Assembly (NCBI GenBank): GCA_036396755.1
Contig: DASWKG010000080.1
Coordinates: 1-7,663, forward strand
Source: DASWKG01 sp036396755
GTDB taxonomy: Bacteria; Actinomycetota; UBA4738; CALAEC01
Length of the DNA: 7,663 nt
Direction of reading: 5' to 3'
The translations under genes and the position numbers were made by a program. The notes below the pieces were generated by a model. The model saw only the letters and a program-made list of their open reading frames with translations, did no database searches and had not been told where the DNA came from. Of the stretch, positions 1 to 5,935 are shown piece after piece; position 1 is the stretch's first letter, and each line of letters begins with the position of its first letter.

Positions 1-995
1 CCCGGCGCCTCGAACAGGAAGAGCAGGTCGGCCGCGCCGAACGCCAGCGGCTCCGTGGCGCGCCACGCAGCCGGCAGCCCATCCGGGGCGCGCGGGGGCA
101 CCGGCGCCTCACGAGCGAAGTACCGCGACGGGAACAGGACCTGCGCCGTCGTCGTGGGCGGGTCGGCGAGGGCCCGGTCGACGGCCTCCCAGCCGCCCCG
201 CTCGTAGAGCGCGCAGGCGAACTCCGCCCCCTCGACGTAGGGGAAGAGCAGGCTGCGGGCCAGGTAGTAGGGGGCCTCGTCGAGCCCGGCACCGGAGGCC
301 CCCGAGGTCGCGAGCGACACCTGCTCCTCGAGGCTGAGCCCCACGGACACGAACAGCTCGGTGACGAGCTGGGCGTCTCCCTCGACCAGGGCGAGGGTCG
401 CGGTCGAAGCGTCCTCGCGGCCCGGGGCGGGGTCGTCGAGGTCGGGGAGCCCGAGCGCCTGATCGGCGAGGGCGTGCTCCAGCTCGTGCGCGAGCGTGAC
501 TCGCTCGACGGCGTCGAGCCCGTCGGCCGCGCCGTCGGCGCGCACGACGAGCTCCTTCGTGTCGGTGTCGTAGAACCCGGCCACCTGACCCTCGAGCAGC
601 TCGACCACCTCGCCGCGGAGGTCGGTGCCCGGCTCGGCCGCCCCGAGCGCGGCCAGCGCCCGCGCGTCGCGCTCGGCCTCGTCCTCGGGATACTCGATGG
701 TGCCTGCCACCCGCCGCTCGAACTCGGCCGACGGCAGCAGCGTGGGCCGGGGCACCTTCTCGAACCGCAGCTCGCGCAGCCCCTCGACGACCCGCGCGAG
801 GCCGCGGACGCTCGTCGCGTCGATCCCCGGGGGCGCGGCCTCGGCCGCCGCGCCCAGACAGGGCTCGGGCTGGGGGAGCGGGAAGCCTCCGTCGCCGTCG
901 CCCGACGAGCTGAGGAAGGGCCGGAGGGCCTGCAGGGTCGCGAGGGCCCCGATCAGCAGGATCACCACCAGGAGCTGGAGACCGGGTCGGCGCAC
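1..995 (-). CDS. Membrane-anchored HExxH putative metallopeptidase, 3' end beyond the window
   Basis: Reading the minus strand from a GTG at 995 gives 331 codons without a stop to the window edge. A short basic start (RRPG) is followed by a hydrophobic segment at residues 6-22 (LQLLVVILLIGALATLQ), a signal anchor or signal peptide, and then a Ser/Gly/Pro-rich linker. This places the catalytic part outside the membrane. Residues 170-174 read HELEH, the HExxH zinc site, and ALVEGDA puts a Glu at 205, which fits a third zinc ligand of the gluzincin kind. The stretch GQVAGFYDTDTKELVV before the motif and the FPYVEGAEF and DPPTTTAQVLFPSRYF segments after it resemble an uncharacterised family of actinobacterial and chloroflexal putative metallopeptidases. 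Substrate unknown. No earlier ATG, GTG or TTG in this frame was found back to about position 1060, so GTG 995 is the best start although no ribosome binding site precedes it. The gene is divergent from the PaaK-like gene. Confidence 0.82.
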   Translation of the reverse strand, partial: MRRPGLQLLVVILLIGALATLQALRPFLSSSGDGDGGFPLPQPEPCLGAAAEAAPPGIDATSVRGLARVVEGLRELRFEKVPRPTLLPSAEFERRVAGTIEYPEDEAERDARALAALGAAEPGTDLRGEVVELLEGQVAGFYDTDTKELVVRADGAADGLDAVERVTLAHELEHALADQALGLPDLDDPAPGREDASTATLALVEGDAQLVTELFVSVGLSLEEQVSLATSGASGAGLDEAPYYLARSLLFPYVEGAEFACALYERGGWEAVDRALADPPTTTAQVLFPSRYFAREAPVPPRAPDGLPAAWRATEPLAFGAADLLFLFEAP

Positions 996-1007
996 CGAGC
1001 CATCGTA
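996..1007 (-). promoter_or_regulatory. Possible leaderless promoter -10 (TACGAT) for the metallopeptidase
   Basis: On the minus strand TACGAT lies at 1007-1002, six bases before the GTG at 995. That is where transcription would begin at the start codon itself, and there is no Shine-Dalgarno sequence. No convincing -35 hexamer was seen about 17 bases upstream, so this is only a candidate. Confidence 0.35.
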
Positions 1008-1017
1008 GGCGAGACGT

Positions 1018-1047
1018 TTGCGGGGCGACGGCGCGCTCGCGTAAGGT
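1018..1047 (+). promoter_or_regulatory. Candidate rightward promoter for the PaaK-like gene
   Basis: TTGCGG (1018-1023), an 18-base spacer and TAAGGT (1042-1047, TANNNT form) make a plausible sigma-70-type promoter. It would start near 1054 and give a leader of about 65 bases before GTG 1119. It overlaps the leftward promoter region, so the two directions may compete. Consensus match is moderate. Confidence 0.35.
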
Positions 1048-1089
1048 TCCGGCGACGCGGCGGCCCGCCGCGGACGCACCGGGAGGACG

Positions 1090-1194
1090 ATGGTTGACGT
1101 ACGAAGGCTGGTGATCGCGTGGCCCGGCCTTGGGATCGCACGCCGCCGAGGGACTACCTCCGCCTCCAGGAAGCGCTGCTCCACGAGCAGGTAG
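1090..1194 (+). CDS. Candidate 34-codon upstream ORF overlapping the PaaK-like start
   Basis: GGGAGG at 1081-1086 lies three bases before an ATG at 1090. The frame runs 34 codons to TAG at 1192-1194 and overlaps the first 25 codons of the downstream gene in another frame. The Shine-Dalgarno match is the best in this leader, better than the GAAGG (1103-1107) that would serve GTG 1119. The peptide (starting MVDVRRLVIAWPGLG) is unrecognised and the spacing is short. It could be a regulatory leader ORF, or the purine run could be chance. Confidence 0.22.
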   Translation: MVDVRRLVIAWPGLGIARRRGTTSASRKRCSTSR

Positions 1195-2555
1195 CCCGCT
1201 ACCTCTACCCCTTCAGCCCGTTCTACCGGAAGCTCTTCGACGACCACGACATCAAGCCCCAGCGCATCCGGCGGCTCCGCGACCTCGACCAGGTGCCGCT
1301 CTCGTCCGCCGAGGACTTCGCCGCCGTTCCGGAGGACTCGAGCCGGCCCTTCCGCGCGCTGCTCCGGCCCGACGAGCGCGGCCTGAAGCGGTGGGCGCAT
1401 CGCGACGTCCTCCGGCGGGTGGCGCGAGAGAAGCTCGTCCGCGGCGACGAGTCGGCCGAGCGCCTGCTTGCGGAGGAGTTCAAGCCGGTCCACCTGCACC
1501 TGCCCGCGGGTCCCGGGCCGCTCGCCGGCTACACGATGCGCGACCTGTCGGCGCTGTCGCAGGCGGGCGCGCGCAGCCTCGCCGTGATGGGGGTGACCCG
1601 GCAGGACGTGCTGGTCTCGACCCTCCCGTTCGGGCCCCACCTGCCCTTCTGGCACGTCCATTACGGAGCGCAGGGCGCGGGGCTCGGGGCGGTGCACCTC
1701 GGGGCCGGCGAGGCGGTGCGGCCCCACGAGGCCGCGGTGTGGATGGCGCGGCTGGGCGCGACGGTGCTCGCGTCGCAGGCGGCGTACGCCGACGGGTTCC
1801 TGCGCGGAGCGCCCCCGGCGGCGTTCGCCCGCCTGCGCGTGCTGGTGCTCTGGGCGATCGGCGGGATGCGCGGCGCGCGCGAGCGATTCACGGCGCGGCT
1901 CCGCGCGGCGGGCGCTCCGGACGCGGGGGTCGCGACCCTGCTGGGCATCCCGGAGGCGAGGGTGGCCTGGGCGGACTGCCCCGCGCCGCCGGGTCAGGCC
2001 GAGGCCGCGCACGGCTACCACACCTATCCCGACCTCGAGCTGCTCGAGGTCGTCGACGGCGAGGGCCGGGGCGTGGGGGAGGGCGAAGCCGGCGAGCTCG
2101 TCTACACGTCGCTCGACTGGCGGGGCTCGGCGCTGCTCCGATACCGGACCGGCGTGGTCGCCCGGCGAGGCATCACGACGGAGGCCTGTCCCGGCTGCGG
2201 CCGGACCGTTCCCCGCGTCCTCCCGGACCTGTCGCGCGTCGACTGGCGAGCGATGGTGTCGGGCCCGCGCGGCCCGCTGGAGGTCGACCTCGCCGACATC
2301 CTGCCGGAGCTGTGGGGGGCCCGTGGCGTTGCGCTCTGGCAGGTCGAGGTGACCCGCGGCGGGGGGCTCGCGGGCGCCGACGCGATCGTCGCCCGGCTGG
2401 GCGGGGCCTCTCCGGGGGACGTGGCCCAGGTGCAGGCCCGCCTGGCACCCTACGGCGTCCGGTGCCGTGCGGTCCCGGTGCGAGAGCTGGGCCAGCGGAT
2501 GGGGGTCGGGACCGAGCGGCCGGAGCGGCGCGTGGTCGTCCGCGCGGCCCGTTGA
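1119..2555 (+). CDS. PaaK-like (phenylacetate-CoA ligase-type) ANL superfamily protein with degenerate active-site motifs
   Basis: This 478-residue protein has the PaaK layout: an N-terminal helical region (YLYPFSPFYRKLF, residues about 30-42), a large adenylate-forming domain and a short C-terminal domain. A PaaK-style Cys motif, CPGCGRTVPRV, begins at residue 357, and LYRTGD is represented by LRYRTGV. Typical PaaK enzymes activate aryl acids as acyl-CoA using ATP. Here key motifs are changed. The Ser/Thr/Gly-rich phosphate loop with its Lys reads HLPAGPGPLAGYT (127-139). The YGxTE motif reads LGIPE (275-279), keeping the Glu. The ribose-binding Asp after RTG is Val346. The later GRxDD motif reads SRVDW. 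Catalysis as a normal ligase is therefore doubtful; it may be a divergent enzyme or a pseudoenzyme. GTG 1119 is the only start available, because TGA lies in frame at 1095. A weak GAAGG precedes it by 11 bases. The gene stands 34 bases before corA. Confidence 0.78.
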   Translation: MARPWDRTPPRDYLRLQEALLHEQVARYLYPFSPFYRKLFDDHDIKPQRIRRLRDLDQVPLSSAEDFAAVPEDSSRPFRALLRPDERGLKRWAHRDVLRRVAREKLVRGDESAERLLAEEFKPVHLHLPAGPGPLAGYTMRDLSALSQAGARSLAVMGVTRQDVLVSTLPFGPHLPFWHVHYGAQGAGLGAVHLGAGEAVRPHEAAVWMARLGATVLASQAAYADGFLRGAPPAAFARLRVLVLWAIGGMRGARERFTARLRAAGAPDAGVATLLGIPEARVAWADCPAPPGQAEAAHGYHTYPDLELLEVVDGEGRGVGEGEAGELVYTSLDWRGSALLRYRTGVVARRGITTEACPGCGRTVPRVLPDLSRVDWRAMVSGPRGPLEVDLADILPELWGARGVALWQVEVTRGGGLAGADAIVARLGGASPGDVAQVQARLAPYGVRCRAVPVRELGQRMGVGTERPERRVVVRAAR

Positions 2556-2580
2556 GCGCATCCAGGGGGTGCGCTAGGCT
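2552..2580 (+). promoter_or_regulatory. Promoter of the corA-like gene (TTGAGC-N17-TAGGCT)
   Basis: TTGAGC at 2552-2557 overlaps the TGA stop of the PaaK-like gene. A spacer of exactly 17 bases leads to TAGGCT at 2575-2580 (TANNNT form). The GTG start of the transporter follows nine bases later, giving a leaderless or nearly leaderless mRNA, and no Shine-Dalgarno sequence is visible. This suggests corA is transcribed on its own although its neighbour is on the same strand. Confidence 0.55.
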
Positions 2581-2589
2581 CGCGCGGCC

Positions 2590-3552
2590 GTGCTGACCTG
2601 CCGCCACTACCGAGACGGCGAGCTCGTCGAGGAGGGGTTCGACCCCGACCGCATCAGCGACCTCCTCCCCGAGGAAGGCTCGCTCGTGTGGCTCGATCTG
2701 GAGGACCCCGATCCCTCCGAGCTCGCCCTCATCAAGCAGGAGTTCGAGCTGCACCCGCTCGCGATCGAGGACGCGGAGCGGCAGGGACAGCGCCCGAAGG
2801 TCGAGCCGTACGACGGCTACTTCTTCGTGGTGCTGCACACGCTTCGTCTCGAGGCCGACGACCTCGTGGAGCGAGAGGTGCACGCCTTCGTCGGGCCGAA
2901 GTTCCTCGTCTCGCTGCGCTTCGGGGAGGGGGTTGACCTCGGGCCCGTGGTCGAGCGGCTGCGCCGCCACCCCGACCTGGTGCGTGAGGGCGGGGGGGCG
3001 ATCTTCTACTCGCTCCTCGACGAGATCGTCGACGACTACCTGCGCCTGATCGACGTGCTGGAGGAGCGGACCGACGATGCGCAGGAGCAGGTCTTCGCCG
3101 ACCGCGTCCCCGAGGACATCCAGGAGCACATCTTCCGGCTCCGAAAGCACATCGTGGGGGTTCGTCGGGCGGCATCGCCCGCGCGCGAGGTGGTCGCGAT
3201 GCTGTTGACCGAGCCCGACATCGTGACCCGACGACTCGAGGCGTACTACCGGGATGTGAGCGACCACGTGATCCGAGCGCTCGAGTTCGTCGACAGCGTC
3301 CGCGAGCTGCTGACCACCGCGCTGGAGGCTCATCTCTCCCAGGTGAGCAACCGGTTGAATCTCGTCATGAAGCAGCTCACGTCGTGGGCGGCGATCATCC
3401 TCGTCCCCACGCTGATCGCCGGCATCTACGGGATGAACTTCCGTCACATGCCCGAGCTGGTGTGGCGCTACGGGTACGCCTGGTCCCTGGGGCTGATGGC
3501 CGTCTCGGCGACGACGCTGTACCTCGTCTTCAAGCGCCGCGGCTGGCTCTGA
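2590..3552 (+). CDS. corA: CorA-family Mg2+/Co2+ transporter
   Basis: The 320-residue protein has the CorA plan: a long acidic and charged cytoplasmic N-terminal domain (to about residue 260) and two C-terminal membrane segments (about 266-283 and 294-315). The family signature YGMNF is present with G281-M282-N283 at the end of the first membrane helix, followed by the conserved periplasmic MPEL (287-290). It ends in a basic tail (FKRRGWL). Known CorA proteins are homopentameric channels that carry Mg2+, and some members Co2+ or Ni2+, inward, gated by intracellular metal bound to the funnel domain. The length is near the usual size, and nothing looks broken. The GTG start gives MLTCRHYRDGEL, a normal CorA beginning, and a promoter lies directly upstream. 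A gap of 46 bases separates it from the permease gene, so they may be partly co-transcribed. Which metal it carries cannot be told from the sequence. Confidence 0.95.
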   Translation: MLTCRHYRDGELVEEGFDPDRISDLLPEEGSLVWLDLEDPDPSELALIKQEFELHPLAIEDAERQGQRPKVEPYDGYFFVVLHTLRLEADDLVEREVHAFVGPKFLVSLRFGEGVDLGPVVERLRRHPDLVREGGGAIFYSLLDEIVDDYLRLIDVLEERTDDAQEQVFADRVPEDIQEHIFRLRKHIVGVRRAASPAREVVAMLLTEPDIVTRRLEAYYRDVSDHVIRALEFVDSVRELLTTALEAHLSQVSNRLNLVMKQLTSWAAIILVPTLIAGIYGMNFRHMPELVWRYGYAWSLGLMAVSATTLYLVFKRRGWL

Positions 3553-3598
3553 TCGCGCCTGGCTTACCCGGGCGTCCGGAACGGCCGATACATCCGGC

Positions 3599-4573
3599 AT
3601 GGCGTCCACGCTCCTCGAGCGCCCGGCCGCGACCACGCGGCCGCGGGTACGGGCACGGGTACCCGCGCTCAAGCTCGGCGCGCTGGGCGCCGTGGCGGTC
3701 GTCCTGGCGGTGGGGCCCCGCCTGCCCGGAGCGGCGGGCCAGCGGCTGACCGAGGTGTCGCTGGCGTTCGTCGCCCTCCTCGCCGAATCGATGCCGTTCC
3801 TGCTGGCCGGCGCCGTGCTCGCCTCCCTCTTGCGTGGCCGCGCCGGACGCAGGCTGATCGCCGCGGCGGTTCGCAGGCCGGCCCTCGCGGCGGTCGTCGC
3901 GCCGCTCAGCGGCGTGGCCCTGCCGCTGTGCGACTGCGGCCTGGTCCCGGTGGCTCGTCGGCTGGGCGCCGGGGGGGCCTCCTCGGCGGTCGTCAACGGG
4001 TTCGTCGCCGGCGCGCCCCTCACCAACCCGATCGTGATCCTCTCCACGGTCGTCGCGTTCCCCGGATCCCCCGGCATGGTCGTGGGCCGGATCGGCGTCG
4101 GTCTCGGGGTGGCGATGCTCGCGGCCTGGCTGTCGCCGGCCCCCACCTGCTCCTCCCACGACGACCACGATGACGGGCGGCCGCCCGTCGCTCAGGCGCT
4201 GAGCGAGGAGCTCGCCCGGACGGCACCCGTGCTCGTGCTGGGTGCGCTGGCGGCCGGAGCCATCAAGGGGCTGCTCCCCGCCGACCTCTTCGGCGCGCTC
4301 GATGCGCAGCCGCTCATCGGGGCCGTCGTGATGATGGGGCTCGCCTTCGTGATGTCGATCTGCTCGCAGGCCGACGCGTTCGTCGCGGCGTCGCTCCCGG
4401 TCGGGAGCCTTGGGCGGCTGGCCTTCCTGGTGCTCGGCCCGATGCTGGATCTCCGTCTGGCGTCCCTCTATCGCCGGGAGTTCGGCGGGCGGTGGCTCGT
4501 CGGCTACGCGGCCGTGGTCGTGCCGTCGGTGCTCGTGCTGTCGACGGCGTGGGTGACGTGGGGGATCGCATGA
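3599..4573 (+). CDS. DUF318/ArsP_1-type permease (YcgR/YraQ-like), putative metal or metalloid exporter
   Basis: The 324-residue integral membrane protein has about eight to nine hydrophobic segments (roughly residues 25-43, 53-78, 95-118, 126-152, 158-179, 208-226, 238-256, 272-285 and 299-320). Family marks are CDCGLVPVARRL from C111, NGFVAGAPLTNP from N133 and the late SICSQADAF with C255. The paired Cys at 111 and 113 and the Cys at 255 are typical of this permease group, whose characterised relatives export organoarsenicals or are linked with Cu/Zn efflux. A loop at 184-192 (CSSHDDHDD) between the two membrane halves could bind a soft or transition metal. No clear ribosome binding site precedes ATG 3599. 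The stop overlaps the next start (ATGA), so the two products are probably made together. Substrate is not settled. Confidence 0.88.
   Translation: MASTLLERPAATTRPRVRARVPALKLGALGAVAVVLAVGPRLPGAAGQRLTEVSLAFVALLAESMPFLLAGAVLASLLRGRAGRRLIAAAVRRPALAAVVAPLSGVALPLCDCGLVPVARRLGAGGASSAVVNGFVAGAPLTNPIVILSTVVAFPGSPGMVVGRIGVGLGVAMLAAWLSPAPTCSSHDDHDDGRPPVAQALSEELARTAPVLVLGALAAGAIKGLLPADLFGALDAQPLIGAVVMMGLAFVMSICSQADAFVAASLPVGSLGRLAFLVLGPMLDLRLASLYRREFGGRWLVGYAAVVVPSVLVLSTAWVTWGIA
3642..3667. repeat. Nine-base inverted repeat near the permease start
   Basis: CGCGGGTAC (3642-3650) and its exact complement GTACCCGCG (3659-3667) flank an eight-base loop, within codons 15-23 of the permease. The mRNA would form a strong hairpin about 43 bases into the coding region. 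It may affect early translation or be an operator-like site; it may also simply follow from GC-rich Arg/Val codons. Confidence 0.6.
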
Positions 4574-5187
4574 GCCGGACGGGGCGTGTGATCGCGCTGC
4601 TGCTGGCCGCCGGGTTCGTGGCGGCGGTCGCCACCGGGAGGGGACGGCTCTTCGTTCGTCCGTGGTTCCTCCCCGGGCTGGTCGCCGCCGGCGCGCTGCT
4701 GCTCGTCGCCGCCTGGAGGGGGCGGGCTCCCATGGGCCGGCCCGCCGCCGCCGTGCTGCTGCTCCCGCTCGTCGCCGGCATCGGCCTGACGCCCGACCTG
4801 GTCGGAGACATCGAGTCGCGAGGAGCGTTCGACGCCGTCCTGAGCCGGCGCCTGGGCGAGGCCGAGAACCCCTTGCTGGCCGGCGACGGCGGAGTCGTGA
4901 CCGTCCTCGACGTCGCGCTCGCCGAGCAGCAGGTCGGTGCCGTCTTCCTGGCCGGCCGTGAGGTGTCCGTCGAGGGGCGGGTGGACGCGGACCACGCGAT
5001 CTCGCGGCTCGCGATGGTGTGCTGCGCCGCGGACGCTCGCTCGGTGAGGGTGATGGTGGTCGGCGCGCTGCCCGCCGCGGGAACCTGGGTGAGGGTGTCG
5101 GGCACCCTCGGTGTCTCGGAGGGCCGCGTGACGATCGAGGCCGAGCGTGTCACCCGGATCGAGACGCCGGAGGGCCCCTTCCTGTGA
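4570..5187 (+). CDS. TIGR03943/DUF1980 (YcgQ-like) membrane protein, permease partner
   Basis: The product has 205 residues. Three hydrophobic segments (about 6-22, 31-49 and 58-75) are followed by a soluble domain of about 110 residues with beta-rich, OB-like features: LAGREVSVEGRV, then ISRLAMVCCAADARSV with the hallmark Cys pair C151-C152, then GTWVRVSGTL. This order (N-terminal helices, then a domain with RxxxxCCxAD) matches the TIGR03943 family, normally encoded directly beside a DUF318 permease, as in the YcgR-YcgQ pair of Bacillus. ATG 4570 overlaps the permease stop as ATGA, and GGGGGA sits five bases upstream, so this start is preferred over in-frame GTG codons within the permease gene. 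The vicinal cysteines could bind metal. The biochemical role of the family is not established; a part in metal export or in assembly with the permease is inference from pairing. Confidence 0.87.
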   Translation: MSRTGRVIALLLAAGFVAAVATGRGRLFVRPWFLPGLVAAGALLLVAAWRGRAPMGRPAAAVLLLPLVAGIGLTPDLVGDIESRGAFDAVLSRRLGEAENPLLAGDGGVVTVLDVALAEQQVGAVFLAGREVSVEGRVDADHAISRLAMVCCAADARSVRVMVVGALPAAGTWVRVSGTLGVSEGRVTIEAERVTRIETPEGPFL

Positions 5188-5723
5188 CCGGGCTCCTCCG
5201 CCGGCAGGTTCGCCCCCGGGCCTTCGTCGCGACGCTCGCGCTCGCCGGCGTGCTCGGGGCGACGGTCGCCGCCGGCGGCGTGCGTCAGCGCGCGGCCATC
5301 GAGGAGGCCACCGCACGCCTGCGCGTCGCGGTGGCCGAGGCCGCCTCCGTGACGAACTGCTTCGAGGGCGTTCAGGACGACCTCTTCCTCTGGGACGGTC
5401 TCCGGACGACGGGATCGGAGGCCAGCGCTCTCGATCGGCTCGAGGGATGCGATGTCGGACGGCTCGAACGCCGGGTCGCGCGGGTGCTGCTTCCCGCGCC
5501 GGCCCCGCTCGCACCGGCGGGGGAGCGCGAGGTGCGCGCGGCCATCGAGGAGGCCCGCATCGCGCTCGATCGGGTGACGCTCGACGCGCTCGGAACGAAG
5601 CGGGCGATGCGGGCGGACCTCGCCGGGGGGGACGGATCGCTCGTGGTCGTGGGATACGAGGCGGTGCGGAGCGGCTACGAGCGTGCGGTGATGCTCCTGG
5701 GGATCGCCGAAGCCGGTTCCTAG
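5184..5723 (+). CDS. Small membrane-anchored protein of unknown function, third gene of the permease unit
   Basis: The 179-residue protein is not recognised. After a basic start (TGLLRRQVRPR) comes one hydrophobic segment (about 12-34, AFVATLALAGVLGATVAAGG), followed by an Ala/Glu/Arg-rich helical region likely to lie outside the cytoplasm. Only two cysteines occur, C59 (TNCFEG) and C89 (EGCDVG), which could form a disulfide. The helical motif RAAIEEA occurs twice, at 36-42 and 118-124, from an exact 22-base DNA repeat. The GTG start overlaps the previous stop as GTGA, and GGAGGG lies nine bases upstream, so translation is probably coupled to the TIGR03943 gene. Earlier in-frame starts would run inside that gene and are less likely. 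The position suggests a role connected with the transporter pair, but that is inference. Confidence 0.72.
   Translation: MTGLLRRQVRPRAFVATLALAGVLGATVAAGGVRQRAAIEEATARLRVAVAEAASVTNCFEGVQDDLFLWDGLRTTGSEASALDRLEGCDVGRLERRVARVLLPAPAPLAPAGEREVRAAIEEARIALDRVTLDALGTKRAMRADLAGGDGSLVVVGYEAVRSGYERAVMLLGIAEAGS
5288..5555 (+). repeat. Two exact 22-base direct repeats inside the small anchored-protein gene
   Basis: The bases at 5288-5309 are identical to those at 5534-5555. The offset is 246 bases, a multiple of three, so both copies are read in the same frame as RAAIEEA. The flanking codons differ, so this is either an old duplication of a helical unit or recurrent use of the same codons. Confidence 0.85.
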
Positions 5724-5739
5724 TCCGTTGGGCTACCTT

Positions 5740-5777
5740 CTCGGCTCGTACCGCATCGCCACTGCCCCCGAGCCGAG
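5740..5777 (+). terminator. Inverted repeat downstream of the permease unit, possible terminator
   Basis: CTCGGCTCG (5740-5748) pairs exactly with CGAGCCGAG (5769-5777) around a 20-base loop, 17 bases after the last stop of the plus-strand unit. No T run follows, and a second compact palindrome CGAGCT-CC-AGCTCG (5774-5787) overlaps the right arm. A T-less hairpin terminator, as seen in some actinobacteria, is possible. Confidence 0.35.
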
Positions 5778-5810
5778 CTCCAGCTCGTACTCATCGATCG
5801 AACCCAGCTC

Positions 5811-5841
5811 CGTGCAAGTCTTCGTCCGCGGGGATTGCACG
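5811..5841. repeat. Seven-base inverted repeat in the convergent region
   Basis: CGTGCAA (5811-5817) pairs exactly with TTGCACG (5835-5841) around a 17-base loop. Function unknown; it may be part of a bidirectional termination zone. Confidence 0.5.
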
Positions 5842-5897
5842 ATGATCGCAGCACCCGTCCGATGTGACGTTGATGGAGTACCGAAGGGGTCGCATTT

Positions 5898-5927
5898 GCG
5901 CGAATCCCCCGGGTCGCTGGTTCGCGC
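5898..5927 (-). terminator. Inverted repeat after the monooxygenase gene, possible terminator
   Basis: GCGCGAA (5898-5904) pairs exactly with TTCGCGC (5921-5927) around a 16-base loop. Read on the minus strand it starts nine bases after the monooxygenase TAG. No T tract follows, so termination is a guess from position and stem. Confidence 0.35.
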
Positions 5928-5935
5928 CCTCGGTG

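Larger units (their letters stand above)
5724..5935. other. Convergent intergenic region with inverted repeats, no recognised gene
   Basis: These 212 bases lie between the stop of the small anchored-protein gene and the stop of the monooxygenase gene, which converge here. No convincing gene, tRNA or insertion sequence was found. The GC content drops to about 58-63% in sampled lines. Three separate inverted repeats (listed on their own) fill much of it, consistent with a shared termination zone or a junction between host and acquired DNA. Confidence 0.6.

Noticed and set aside
474..1097. Plus-strand open frame opposite the metallopeptidase
   Set aside because: The opposite strand carries the HELEH motif and a signal anchor; the plus frame is Arg/Gly/Leu-rich with no family features.
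1130..2596. Second plus-strand frame running the whole length of the PaaK-like gene
   Set aside because: Arg/Gly/Pro/Ala low-complexity shadow; the frame starting at 1119 carries the PaaK features.
2173..4146. Very long open minus-strand frame opposite the PaaK-like, corA and permease genes
   Set aside because: It lies antisense to three clearly recognisable genes; its translation is low-complexity Arg/Pro/Ala/Gly, as expected from a GC-rich shadow frame.
4492..4569. Earlier in-frame GTG start for the TIGR03943 protein
   Set aside because: It would overlap the permease by 82 bases and add an Arg/Gly-rich tail; ATG 4570 has a ribosome binding site and the usual ATGA overlap.
5019..5183. Earlier in-frame start for the third cassette gene
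   Set aside because: It would lie inside the TIGR03943 gene and add an Arg/Gly-rich extension; GTG 5184 gives a normal membrane anchor and a GTGA overlap.
4504..5514. Long minus-strand frame opposite the TIGR03943 and small anchored-protein genes
   Set aside because: Arg/His/Gly/Pro-rich antisense shadow; the plus-strand genes have membrane segments, overlapping stop/start codons and the CCxAD motif.
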